A DNA stretch of 64,000 nt from Polynucleobacter sp. JS-Polo-80-F4. GTDB taxonomy: Bacteria > Pseudomonadota > Gammaproteobacteria > Burkholderiales > Burkholderiaceae. Below the pieces are notes generated by a model, which saw only the letters and a program-made list of their open reading frames with translations, ran no database searches and was not told the origin of the DNA. Of the stretch, positions 29,670-38,612 are shown piece after piece. Location: assembly GCF_018881965.1 (NCBI RefSeq), contig NZ_JACVPI010000001.1, positions 192,018 to 256,017 of the forward strand. Direction: 5' to 3'. The translations under genes were made by a program, and so were the position numbers. Numbering within the stretch: position 1 is the stretch's first letter; each line of letters begins with the position of its first letter.

Positions 29670-29824
29670 AATCTATTACGGTATTTTGGTCGATTCAAAA
29701 GGGAGGTAATTGCTAATTTGGGACGTTTATCCATTATCCTCCGACATGAGATTAACTTCCCTTATCAACAATATAAGCCATTTGTAATCCCCAATAACCT
29801 CACCAATCCAGACCCTTATCTCAC

Positions 29825-30940
29825 ATGATTTTTAAACAGGCCCTTCGCCGCGAACTCAGTTTTACGACTGGCGGGGTCTTTTTGGTCTTAGTCACCATTA
29901 TGGTGACTACCTTGGTAATTCGAATTTTGGGTTTTGCGGCCAATGGCGCAGTCAATCCTGAAGACGCACTAGTTTTGATTGCCTTGGCTACCTTAGGTTA
30001 TCTTGCCGTTCTTTTGACGGTTTCTCTATTTGTTGCCACCCTAATCGTTTTAGTTCGCTGGTATAAAGATTCAGAAATGATTGTTTGGTTTGCTAGCGGC
30101 TTAAGCGTTACAAATCTTATTCGCCCCATCCTGCAATTTGCTACGCCTCTCATCATCATCATTGCCTTACTTGCTCTTTTTGTCTGGCCCTGGGCAAATC
30201 GTGAGTCCACTTTAATTAGTCAGCGCTTTCAGCAACGTGATGATGTATCTATGGTGAGCGCGGGTCAATTTAAAGAATCTGCAAAAGCAGAACGCGTCTT
30301 TTTTATTGAAGAGCTTGATATTGACAAGAGTGAGGTAAAGAATATCTTCGTAGCTGACTCTAAGAATGGTCGCCTGAGTATTGCAGTCTCCTCAACTGGC
30401 TTTATCCAAAATTCCGCAGGTGGCGAGAAATCCATCGTGCTACATAACGGCAGACGCTATGAGGGACAGCCCACCCAGCCCGATTTTAGGATTCTTGAAT
30501 TTAATGAATACAGCACCAAGATCCGCAGTAAGGAATCATTAGCACCAGCGCCGCGAGACCGAGAAAAGACGATTACCGAACTCTTAAATGATCCGAATCC
30601 TGCATCCACCAATCCTAATCGCGCCGAGTTGCTCTGGCGTATCGGCCTACCGTTGATGGCATTAGGCCTGGTACTAATTGCGATACCGCTTGCTTATGTG
30701 AATCCTCGTCTTGGTAATTACACTGCGATGTTCTATGCGGTCTTAATTTACTTAATCTATAGCAACCTTCTTAACCTGACGCAAAATTTTGTCTCACAAG
30801 GCAAGGTCGGCGTTTTTGTTGCAATCTGGCCTATTCATTTGCTTGCGCTCTTGATTGCAACGGCTTTAATTCGTAATCGTATTAATCCTTCTTTGAAGTG
30901 GTGGCGTCGTCAGCTACCTGCTTCTATGGCAACCAAATGA
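29825..30940 (+). CDS. lptF: LPS export permease LptF
   Basis: Inner-membrane half of the LptB2FG transporter that extracts LPS. The 371 residues have transmembrane segments near 15-40 and 55-77, a periplasmic beta-jellyroll in the middle (about 130-260), and membrane segments near the C-terminus (LLWRIGLPLMALGLVLIAIPLAY). The TGA overlaps the lptG ATG (ATGA at 30937-30940). Confidence 0.95.
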   Translation: MIFKQALRRELSFTTGGVFLVLVTIMVTTLVIRILGFAANGAVNPEDALVLIALATLGYLAVLLTVSLFVATLIVLVRWYKDSEMIVWFASGLSVTNLIRPILQFATPLIIIIALLALFVWPWANRESTLISQRFQQRDDVSMVSAGQFKESAKAERVFFIEELDIDKSEVKNIFVADSKNGRLSIAVSSTGFIQNSAGGEKSIVLHNGRRYEGQPTQPDFRILEFNEYSTKIRSKESLAPAPRDREKTITELLNDPNPASTNPNRAELLWRIGLPLMALGLVLIAIPLAYVNPRLGNYTAMFYAVLIYLIYSNLLNLTQNFVSQGKVGVFVAIWPIHLLALLIATALIRNRINPSLKWWRRQLPASMATK

Positions 30941-32091
30941 AGCTGCTCTTTCCTTATATTTATGAGCGCTATCTAGCCAAGCAGATCTATGCTGCTTTTG
31001 GTTTTATCTTATTTGCCTTGGTGACTTTATTTTTGTTCTTTGATATCTTGAGCGAGCTCGGCTCCGTCCAGGGCGCCTACACCCTTCCCTTGGCGCTACT
31101 GCATGTGCTGTTAAAGGCTCCGAGTCGCATCTCAGAAATCATTCCGATTGCAGGTTTGATTGGCAGTATCTACGTATTTGCCATGCTAGCTAGTCAGTCT
31201 GAGTTCACAATTTTGCGCATCGCTGGTCTAGACGTTAAGCGCGGCCTCATCACCCTGACTAAGATTTCCTTGCCATTGATTGCCCTTACTCTCATCATGA
31301 GTGAATGGGTCGGCCCTTACACCGAAGCGAAATCTGATCAGATTCGCATGAAAGCTATGGGCTCTGCCTACTCATCCCAATTTAGAACCGGCGTTTGGGT
31401 AAAAGATCGCTTGCGTGATGAAGATGGTAGCGGCCCGGTTCGCCCCGGGGTGCGCTATGTCAACGTAGGCAAGGTCGACAAAGATAATGAAATCAGAAAT
31501 ATCCGCATGTATGAGTTTGATGACAGCTATCACCTCCTATCGATTCGGAGCGCGGTGTCAGGGCAATTCGATGAAACTGGTATCTGGGTTTTAAATGACG
31601 TCACTGAAACGCGTTTTAAAGAAACAAAGCAATCAGATCCACTAAATCCTGTTTTTTCTGCGCAAACGTTTACGCACCCCATAGTGACGTTGGAATCAGA
31701 AGTCACCCCACAAATTTTGAGCGTGCTATTAATTAGCCCCGAAAAAATGTCGATTGTGAGCTTAGGTCGTTTTATTTCTCATCTGCGTGATAACAAGCAG
31801 GATGCGCAGCGACATTCAATCGCGTTCTGGAAAAAGGTGATTTATCCATTTACTATTTTTGTGATGCTGACACTAGCGCTACCCTTCGCCTATTTGAAGG
31901 TGCGTGCCGGCAGTGTTGGCATTAAGGTATTCGGTGGAATCATGCTTGGCATGAGCTTTCAGCTATTTAACTCGCTGTTCTCTAATGTGGGACTCCTGGG
32001 CTCATGGCCAGCGCTGCTCACAGCCCTAATCCCGCCAATGCTGTACTTCCTCTTAGCACTCATTGGACTGCGCTGGGTTTCCAAGGCTTAA
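30937..32091 (+). CDS. lptG: LPS export permease LptG
   Basis: Partner of LptF: MKLLFPYIYERYLAKQIYAAFGFIL at the start, LPLALLHVLLKAPSRISEIIPIAGLIG, a periplasmic domain, and a C-terminal membrane bundle. The start is at ATG 30937, coupled to lptF by an ATGA overlap; an in-frame upstream ATG (30898) lies inside lptF and is unlikely to be used. Length 384 residues. Confidence 0.95.
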   Translation: MKLLFPYIYERYLAKQIYAAFGFILFALVTLFLFFDILSELGSVQGAYTLPLALLHVLLKAPSRISEIIPIAGLIGSIYVFAMLASQSEFTILRIAGLDVKRGLITLTKISLPLIALTLIMSEWVGPYTEAKSDQIRMKAMGSAYSSQFRTGVWVKDRLRDEDGSGPVRPGVRYVNVGKVDKDNEIRNIRMYEFDDSYHLLSIRSAVSGQFDETGIWVLNDVTETRFKETKQSDPLNPVFSAQTFTHPIVTLESEVTPQILSVLLISPEKMSIVSLGRFISHLRDNKQDAQRHSIAFWKKVIYPFTIFVMLTLALPFAYLKVRAGSVGIKVFGGIMLGMSFQLFNSLFSNVGLLGSWPALLTALIPPMLYFLLALIGLRWVSKA

Positions 32092-32114
32092 TACCCAAAA
32101 ATCATTTAGAATTT

Positions 32115-32150
32115 GATTCCTATATCGTTGTAGATATATAGATAGGAATC
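32115..32150 (+). promoter_or_regulatory. Hairpin covering the cysB-like gene ribosome binding site
   Basis: GATTCCTAT (32115-32123) is the exact reverse complement of ATAGGAATC (32142-32150). The AGGA ribosome binding site (32144-32147) lies within the 3' arm, six bases before the ATG at 32154. The structure could occlude ribosome entry or, as DNA, be a regulator operator. Confidence 0.5.
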
Positions 32151-32153
32151 CAC

Positions 32154-33095
32154 ATGAACCTGCACCAATTTCGTTTTGTTCGGGAAGCCGTTCGGCAAAA
32201 CTTCAATTTAACGACCGCTGCAAAGGCGCTCTTTACTTCTCAGCCCGGGGTATCTAAGGCGATTATCGAATTAGAAGATGAATTAGGCGTGGAGATCTTT
32301 CGCCGGCATGGCAAACGCATTCGCTCCCTGACTGAACCTGGCAAACGCATTTTGAGTTCAATTGAGCGCATCCTCGATGAGGTTGAAACTCTGAAAAGAG
32401 TCGGCAAGGATTTCGCTAGTCAAGATCAAGGAAGCTTTGTGATTGCAACAACGCATACACAAGCGCGCTACGCACTACCAAAGGTGCTTACTGAATTTAC
32501 TAAACGCTTTCCAAAAGTGAAGGTCAGTATTCAACAGGGTAGTCCCGGTCAAATTGCTGAATTACTCACACACGATCGCGCTGACATTGCCATTGCAACT
32601 GAGGGAATTGCCAATACCCCAGGCGTCCTAGCCCTGCCAGGCTATCAATGGCAGCACGTACTCATGGTGCCATTAAGCCATCCACTCCTGAATCAAGCCA
32701 CTCTGACGCTTGAAGAGATTGCCAAGTACCCCATCATTACCTATGACAAAGCATTTGCAGGCCGTAGCAAGATTGATGCAGCCTTTGCACAAAGAAATAT
32801 CAAGCCAGATATTATTTTGGAAGCGATCGATGCTGACGTGATTAAGACCTATGTAGAAACAGGCATGGGTATCGGCATTGTTGCGGGTCATGCTTATGAT
32901 CCAGATCGAGATCGCAATCTCAAAGTCATTCCTGCAGGACACTTGTTTGGAAACAATGTGACGCATCTAGGCGTAAAACAAGGCGCCTATCTCAGGTCTT
33001 TTGTGTACACCTTCATTGAGCTCTTCTCACCAACGCTCACCAAGAAGATTGTTGAGCAGGCAATGAATAACGAGTCAGAGACTTACGAAATTTAG
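32154..33095 (+). CDS. cysB: CysB-like LysR-type regulator
   Basis: The 313-residue LTTR has MNLHQFRFVREAVRQNFNLTTAAKALFTSQPGVSKAIIELE at the N-terminus, a strongly CysB/Cbl-like HTH, and the effector-domain TTHTQARYALPKVL segment that binds sulfate-assimilation inducers in CysB. It likely activates sulfur assimilation genes located elsewhere. A perfect inverted repeat covers its ribosome binding site. Confidence 0.9.
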   Translation: MNLHQFRFVREAVRQNFNLTTAAKALFTSQPGVSKAIIELEDELGVEIFRRHGKRIRSLTEPGKRILSSIERILDEVETLKRVGKDFASQDQGSFVIATTHTQARYALPKVLTEFTKRFPKVKVSIQQGSPGQIAELLTHDRADIAIATEGIANTPGVLALPGYQWQHVLMVPLSHPLLNQATLTLEEIAKYPIITYDKAFAGRSKIDAAFAQRNIKPDIILEAIDADVIKTYVETGMGIGIVAGHAYDPDRDRNLKVIPAGHLFGNNVTHLGVKQGAYLRSFVYTFIELFSPTLTKKIVEQAMNNESETYEI

Positions 33096-33145
33096 TCTGA
33101 TTAAGAATTAACTTGAGAAATCTCAAAGACAGAACAGTCTTTGAG

Positions 33146-33230
33146 TGGTGCCTCGGGGCGGACTCGAACCGCCACGCCTTGCGGCACCGGATTTTGAGTC
33201 CGGCACGTCTACCAATTCCATCACCGAGGC
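33146..33230 (-). tRNA. tRNA-Leu (CAA)
   Basis: The minus strand folds as an 85-base class II tRNA: acceptor GCCTCGG pairs with CCGAGGC, anticodon stem CCGGA/TCCGG with loop CTCAAAA (anticodon CAA, codon UUG), a variable arm, the TTCGAGTCC T-loop, and an encoded CCA end. Confidence 0.97.
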
Positions 33231-33382
33231 AGGTGTTTGCAGTGGAAATTCTGCTTACTTTGCTACTTTGTTACTGCTAAGACAAGAGAGTGTAACAAAA
33301 AATGGTCAGATACCCCCTACTCTGGGTCTAGAACCCCTTAAAATGAGGTCTTCTAGCCAAATTATTAAAAGGACTTACCCGT

Positions 33383-34102
33383 ATGGCCGGCCATTCGAAA
33401 TGGGCCAATATTCAGCACCGCAAAGGTCGTCAGGACGAGAAACGCGGCAAGATTTGGACCAAACTCATTAAAGAAATTACTGTAGCCGCTAAATTAGGCG
33501 GCGGCGACATTGCTACAAACCCACGTTTACGTCTGGCTATTGATAAAGCTAAAGACTCCAATATGCCGAACGATAACGTACAAAGAGCGATTCAGCGTGG
33601 TACCGGCTCACTCGAGGGCGTGAACTACGAAGAGATTCGTTACGAAGGCTACGGCATTAATGGTGCAGCGATCATTGTTGATTGCTTAACCGATAACCGC
33701 ACTCGTACTGTTGCAGAAGTTCGCCACGCTTTTAATAAGAATGGCGGCAATATGGGTGCAGAAGGTTCAGTTGCATTCTTATTCAAACATTGCGGACAGA
33801 TGTTGTTTGCACCGGGCACTAGCGAAGATCAACTAATGGAAGTGGCATTAGATGCTGGCGCTGAAGATGTCATCACTCATGATGATGGATCTTTAGAAGT
33901 GCTCTCCCCTGTACCTGATTTTTCTAAAGTGCAAGATGCCATTAGCAAAGCAGGCCTCAAGCCTGAGTTAGCAACTGTTGCCATGCGTCCCGAGACCGAG
34001 ATTGCCTTGGAAGGTGATCAAGCAGAAAGTATGCAGAAGTTATTGGATGCACTTGAGAACTTAGATGACGTTCAAGAAGTATTTACGAACGCCGCACTTT
34101 AA
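33383..34102 (+). CDS. YebC/PmpR-family protein
   Basis: The 239-residue protein begins [23 protein letters not shown], the near-invariant YebC start, and has the NNGNMG-like segment [17 protein letters not shown]. Family members act as transcription regulators or as ribosome-associated factors for proline stretches (YebC). It heads the plus-strand housekeeping run to rng. Confidence 0.96.
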   Translation: MAGHSKWANIQHRKGRQDEKRGKIWTKLIKEITVAAKLGGGDIATNPRLRLAIDKAKDSNMPNDNVQRAIQRGTGSLEGVNYEEIRYEGYGINGAAIIVDCLTDNRTRTVAEVRHAFNKNGGNMGAEGSVAFLFKHCGQMLFAPGTSEDQLMEVALDAGAEDVITHDDGSLEVLSPVPDFSKVQDAISKAGLKPELATVAMRPETEIALEGDQAESMQKLLDALENLDDVQEVFTNAAL

Positions 34103-34133
34103 TTTTTTGGTTACTTACTACAGATAGCTTGTT

Positions 34134-35411
34134 ATGAAAATTCTACTTATTGGATCTGGCGGACGTGAACACGCCCTAGCTTGGAAGTTAGCCCAATCCC
34201 CCCAAGTGCAAACGGTTTATGTTGCCCCAGGCAATGGTGGCACAGCCACTGCTAAGCAAACTGCTGCAGGTATTGAGAACTTACCTATCACTGGATTGCA
34301 AGAGCTAGCTGACTTTGCTAAGCGTGAGAAGATTCATTTAACAGTTGTCGGCCCAGAGGCTCCACTTGCTGCTGGCATCGTTGATGTATTCCGCAACAAT
34401 GGCTTGCGTATTTTTGGTCCAACGCAATTAGCAGCGCAACTAGAGTCTTCCAAAGACTTTTCTAAAGCGTTTATGAAGCGTCATGGCATTCCAACGGCGG
34501 ATTACCAAACCTTTTCTAACGCACTCGAGGCTCATGCCTACATTGATGCCAAAGGTGCGCCGATTGTGATTAAAGCCGATGGTCTGGCAGCTGGCAAGGG
34601 TGTTGTAGTAGCAATGAGCCTGGAAGAAGCGCACGCTGCCGTTGACATGATGTTGGCAGATAACAAATTAGGCAATGCCGGTGCCCGCGTAGTGATAGAA
34701 GAATTCCTGACTGGTGAAGAGGCGAGTTTTATTGTTCTCGTAGATGGAAAGAATGTTTTAGCTTTGGCAACCAGCCAAGATCACAAGCGTTTGTTAGATG
34801 CCGATCAAGGGCCTAATACTGGCGGTATGGGTGCTTACTCTCCTGCTCCAGTAGTGACGCCGGAAATTCATGCGCGTGCATTACGTGAAGTGATCATGCC
34901 AACGGTTAAAGGCATGAAGGCGGACGGGATTCCCTATACCGGTTTCCTGTATGCGGGCTTAATGATCACGCCTGACGGTAAGATCAAGACCCTTGAATTT
35001 AATTGCCGCATGGGTGACCCAGAAACACAGCCTATCATGACCCGCTTACGGAGTGATCTCGTCAATGCGCTTGATCATGCAGTCGATGGCACGCTCGATG
35101 AAGTTGAGCTGGAATGGGATCGTCGCACTGCCTTAGGTGTTGTGCTGGCTGCCCATAACTACCCTGACACTCCGCGCGCTGGCGATGTCATTACCGGTAT
35201 CCCAGCTGATACCGAAGATCAAATTACTTTCCATGCTGGTACGAAACTACAAGATGGCAAAGTGGTGACATCGGGTGGACGAGTGATGTGTGTGGTTGGT
35301 CTTGCTGACACTGTGCGTGGCGCTCAACAAAAAGCATACGAAGCGATCGATCACATCAAGTTCGACGGCATGCAATATCGTAAAGATATTGGCTACCGCG
35401 CAATTAAGTAA
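34134..35411 (+). CDS. purD: Phosphoribosylamine-glycine ligase
   Basis: ATP-grasp enzyme of purine biosynthesis, 425 residues. The N-terminal MKILLIGSGGREHALAWKLAQS and the internal GxNTGGMGAYSPAPV and EFNCRMGDPETQ segments are diagnostic. It lies 31 bp after yebC and 20 bp before hemF. Confidence 0.97.
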   Translation: MKILLIGSGGREHALAWKLAQSPQVQTVYVAPGNGGTATAKQTAAGIENLPITGLQELADFAKREKIHLTVVGPEAPLAAGIVDVFRNNGLRIFGPTQLAAQLESSKDFSKAFMKRHGIPTADYQTFSNALEAHAYIDAKGAPIVIKADGLAAGKGVVVAMSLEEAHAAVDMMLADNKLGNAGARVVIEEFLTGEEASFIVLVDGKNVLALATSQDHKRLLDADQGPNTGGMGAYSPAPVVTPEIHARALREVIMPTVKGMKADGIPYTGFLYAGLMITPDGKIKTLEFNCRMGDPETQPIMTRLRSDLVNALDHAVDGTLDEVELEWDRRTALGVVLAAHNYPDTPRAGDVITGIPADTEDQITFHAGTKLQDGKVVTSGGRVMCVVGLADTVRGAQQKAYEAIDHIKFDGMQYRKDIGYRAIK

Positions 35412-35431
35412 ATCCATAAAGTTAAAACGCC

Positions 35432-36364
35432 TTGTCAGATCAACATACCCAAATTGATATCAACGCCTTAAAAGAATATTTTTTAGGCTTGCAAGATCGC
35501 ATCACCATTGCAATGAGCGCTTTGGATGGCAAGGTCTTTGTTGCTGATGAATGGCACAAGCCTGAAGACAGCAAACTCAAGGGATATGGCCGCACCTGTA
35601 TTTTGGATGGCGGCAATATCCTAGAAAAAGGTGGTGTAGGTTTCTCGCACGTACGCGGCGATCAAATGCCGCCTTCAGCATCGCATCACCGCCCAGAGGT
35701 AGCAGGCCGTAGCTTTGAAGCAATGGGTGTCTCATTAGTGTTCCATCCGAATAATCCCAAAGTACCCACCACCCATATGAATGTGCGCTGCTTTATTGCG
35801 CAAGCACCTGACAAAGAGCCGGTATGGTGGTTTGGCGGCGGCTTTGACCTTACCCCTTATTACGGCGTTGATGAAGACTGCAAGCACTTTCATCAAACTG
35901 CTAAAGATGCTTTAGATCCCTTTGGCGAAGAACTCTATCCTCGCTTTAAAAAATGGTGTGACGAATACTTCTACTTAAAGCATCGTGAAGAGCCTCGCGG
36001 TATTGGTGGTGTTTTCTTTGATGACTTTAATGAGCTCGGTTTTGAGAAAAGCTTTGCGATGACTCGTGCGGTCGGTGATGCATTTATCGATGCATACCTC
36101 CCAATCGTGCAGCGCCGCTATCAAGATGGCTTTACCCCTGAAGAAAAGTCTTTCCAAGAATATCGTCGCGGCCGTTATGTTGAGTACAACCTCATTTTTG
36201 ATAGAGGGACCATCTTTGGCCTCCACTCGGGTGGTCGCACTGAGTCCATTCTGATGTCAATGCCACCAGTGGTGCAATGGTGGTACAACTGGCAGCCAAC
36301 ACCTGGTACACAAGAGGCTAAGTTATACGACTATTACCTCAAGCCACGCGATTGGCTAGCTTGA
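35432..36364 (+). CDS. hemF: Oxygen-dependent coproporphyrinogen III oxidase
   Basis: Aerobic heme pathway enzyme, 310 residues. [36 protein letters not shown] and [14 protein letters not shown] are family signatures, and [13 protein letters not shown] is near the end. The start is TTG at 35432: no ATG occurs before the conserved N-terminal helix, and the N-terminus aligns by eye to E. coli HemF. Confidence 0.96.
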   Translation: MSDQHTQIDINALKEYFLGLQDRITIAMSALDGKVFVADEWHKPEDSKLKGYGRTCILDGGNILEKGGVGFSHVRGDQMPPSASHHRPEVAGRSFEAMGVSLVFHPNNPKVPTTHMNVRCFIAQAPDKEPVWWFGGGFDLTPYYGVDEDCKHFHQTAKDALDPFGEELYPRFKKWCDEYFYLKHREEPRGIGGVFFDDFNELGFEKSFAMTRAVGDAFIDAYLPIVQRRYQDGFTPEEKSFQEYRRGRYVEYNLIFDRGTIFGLHSGGRTESILMSMPPVVQWWYNWQPTPGTQEAKLYDYYLKPRDWLA

Positions 36365-37077
36365 GCGCCCTACCTTTGAATACTGCAAAAAAAATTGGCA
36401 TTCTTGGGGGCACCTTTGATCCCCCTCATGTTGGTCACCTGAAACTAGCAACGCATTTTGCCAAGCTGTTGCACTTGGACGCGCTGCTACTGATTCCGAG
36501 TGGTGAGCCATGGCAAAAGGGAACTGGCATCACTCCTGCAGAAATGCGTTTTAAGTTAACTGAAGCTGCCGGCATAGATTTGGCAAGAGCATTCTTGTAT
36601 CTCAAGATCGCTACTCAAGTAGGTATCGACCGCATGGAGATCGATCGTGCTGGACCAAGCTATGCAATCGATACAGTTAAAGCCTTACGAGAGCGATTTG
36701 GAGCAAATGCTAGCCTAACTTGGTTGATGGGGACAGATTCCTTAGTGGCATTACCCAGCTGGAACTCCTGGGAAAAGCTGAGTCAATATGTCAATTTTGC
36801 CGTTGCAACTAGACCGCATCATGATTTGAGGGCACAAATTAACCCCGAACTCAGTACCGAGGTGAGTGGCTTCTTAAAAGAACATCAAACATCGGACGCT
36901 ACCGCTCTTGAAAATAGCCCCTCAGGCCTCATATACATCGATGAAAGCCTGAATGTTGATCTATCCTCTACCGAGTTACGAGATCGCCTCAAATCCAGCT
37001 TCAGAAGCGCTGTAGCGTCTGAGCAAATCCCAACCCACACCCTAGAAATCATTACAAATCTGGGCTTGTATCAGTAA
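36361..37077 (+). CDS. nadD: Nicotinate-nucleotide adenylyltransferase
   Basis: NAD biosynthesis enzyme with the nucleotidyltransferase signature [15 protein letters not shown] and the C-terminal SSTELRDRL. No ATG precedes the signature. TTG at 36361 overlaps the hemF TGA (TTGA) and is the favoured start; TTG at 36352 (241 residues, 13 bp overlap) and TTG at 36376 are alternatives. Confidence 0.93.
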   Translation: MSALPLNTAKKIGILGGTFDPPHVGHLKLATHFAKLLHLDALLLIPSGEPWQKGTGITPAEMRFKLTEAAGIDLARAFLYLKIATQVGIDRMEIDRAGPSYAIDTVKALRERFGANASLTWLMGTDSLVALPSWNSWEKLSQYVNFAVATRPHHDLRAQINPELSTEVSGFLKEHQTSDATALENSPSGLIYIDESLNVDLSSTELRDRLKSSFRSAVASEQIPTHTLEIITNLGLYQ

Positions 37078-37121
37078 TCAAGCTAAGATCACCCTAATTA
37101 GAAAATTATTGTCGAGAAAAT

Positions 37122-37511
37122 ATGGACTTACGTAAATTACAACGCGTCGTGATTGATGCCCTAGAAGATGTCAAAGCACAGGATATCCGTGTGTATGACA
37201 CCACTAAATTAAGCGAATTATTCGATCGTGTGATCATCGCCACCGGTTCAAGCAATCGTCAAACCCGTTCTTTGGCAATGTCTGTCAAAGAAGAGGTGAA
37301 CGCCAAAGGCGGCGAAGTGATCTCTATTGAAGGTTTAGAAACTGGCGAATGGGTATTAGTAGACTGCGGCGATATCGTTGTGCATATTCTGCAACCGATG
37401 CTGCGCTCTTACTACCAGCTTGAAGGCATGTGGGGCGCCAAACCCGTACGCGTCAAATTAGCTGGTGAAAAAGGTCTAGTTAAGGCCAGCGAATCTGAAG
37501 ACGACGAGTAA
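37122..37511 (+). CDS. rsfS: Ribosomal silencing factor RsfS
   Basis: The 129-residue protein (Iojap family) begins with MDLRKLQRVVIDALEDVKAQDI and carries IATGSSNRQTRSLA and GDIVVHILQPMLRSYYQLEGMW. It binds ribosomal protein uL14 and blocks subunit joining in starvation. It lies after nadD and before rlmH, the usual bacterial order. Confidence 0.96.
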   Translation: MDLRKLQRVVIDALEDVKAQDIRVYDTTKLSELFDRVIIATGSSNRQTRSLAMSVKEEVNAKGGEVISIEGLETGEWVLVDCGDIVVHILQPMLRSYYQLEGMWGAKPVRVKLAGEKGLVKASESEDDE

Positions 37512-37531
37512 TTTCGTCATCACTTGCAGCA

Positions 37532-37975
37532 ATGCGACTCACCATAGTTTCAGTTGGTCATAAGATGCCCGAGTGGGTTGCAACCGCAACCCATGACTAC
37601 ATCAAAAGAATGCCTGCAGATTGCAGCATTGAAATAAAAGAAATCAAGCCTGACCTTACGCCTGCTAAAGAGGCTATCAAAATTGCTGCAGCTATTCCCA
37701 AAGGCTCCAGGGTAATTGCTTTGGATGAACGCGGCAAAGATCAAACTACACAGAACTTAGCTACCCAACTTGCCAGCTGGCGCCAAGAGGGCTTTGATAT
37801 TACCTTCCTAATCGGTGGTGCAGATGGCTTGGACGCAAGCTTAAAGACTGCTTCCCAAGCGATGTGGCGCCTGTCTAGCCTTACCCTTCCCCATGCGATG
37901 GCCAGAGTATTGTTGGTGGAACAACTCTATCGAGCCTGGACCATTCTCCAAGGCCACCCATACCATCGTGAATAA
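37532..37975 (+). CDS. rlmH: 23S rRNA pseudouridine-1915 N3-methyltransferase
   Basis: A 147-residue SPOUT methyltransferase: MRLTIVSVGHKMPEWV at the start, FLIGGADGLD as the SAM-binding knot, and the C-terminal PHAMARVLLVEQLYRAWTI segment. It adds m3 to pseudouridine 1915 in helix 69. Confidence 0.96.
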   Translation: MRLTIVSVGHKMPEWVATATHDYIKRMPADCSIEIKEIKPDLTPAKEAIKIAAAIPKGSRVIALDERGKDQTTQNLATQLASWRQEGFDITFLIGGADGLDASLKTASQAMWRLSSLTLPHAMARVLLVEQLYRAWTILQGHPYHRE

Positions 37976-37988
37976 GTAAATAAATCCT

Positions 37989-38612
37989 GTGCATTCTTTT
38001 ATATATCTCGCCTCGCAGAGTCCTCGTCGCCAAGAGCTCTTAAAGCAAATCGGTATTTGCTTTGAAATGCTTCTACCCAATCCCGATGAAGATAGTGAAA
38101 GTATTGAAACTCCCTTGCCGAATGAAAAAGCGCGCGCCTATGTAGAGCGCGTTACCTTGGCAAAAAGTGCTGCGGCACTTTCTAGATGGCAAAACAGTGG
38201 TTTACCTTGGGCCCCCATACTCTGCGCCGATACTACCGTTAGCTTACCGAATAGTGCGGATGGAGAAATTCTGGGCAAGCCAGTTGATGCAGCCGATGCT
38301 GCGCGTATTTTGAACATGCTGAGCGGCAAAGCACATGAAGTGCTCAGCTCAGTAGCTATTACCGTTAACCCAAATGAAAAACCCATACAACTTGTACAGG
38401 TATCTGAAGTTCAGTTTGCTCACTTATCTTCTGAACAAATTAACACTTATATCGCTAGCGGCGAACCCTATGGTAAGGCCGGGGCCTATGGCATTCAGGG
38501 TCTAGGAGGCGCTTTTATTCCCTCAATTCGGGGGAGTTATAGCGGTATCATGGGTCTACCTATTTATGAAACCCAGCTTTTACTAGACCGCGCCCAAGTC
38601 CGCAGCATATGA
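37989..38612 (+). CDS. Maf-family nucleotide pyrophosphatase (YhdE type)
   Basis: The 207-residue Maf protein has ASQSPRRQELLKQIG at the N-terminus, the LCADTTV segment and the C-terminal GLGGAFIPSIRGSYSGIMGLP. YhdE-type Maf proteins hydrolyse dTTP/UTP and modified nucleotides; the position directly upstream of rng is the YhdE arrangement of E. coli. The start is GTG at 37989. Confidence 0.93.
   Translation: MHSFIYLASQSPRRQELLKQIGICFEMLLPNPDEDSESIETPLPNEKARAYVERVTLAKSAAALSRWQNSGLPWAPILCADTTVSLPNSADGEILGKPVDAADAARILNMLSGKAHEVLSSVAITVNPNEKPIQLVQVSEVQFAHLSSEQINTYIASGEPYGKAGAYGIQGLGGAFIPSIRGSYSGIMGLPIYETQLLLDRAQVRSI

Noticed and set aside
33145..33471. Plus-strand open frame overlapping the tRNA-Leu
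   Set aside because: It covers a tRNA on the other strand and runs into the start of yebC in another frame.
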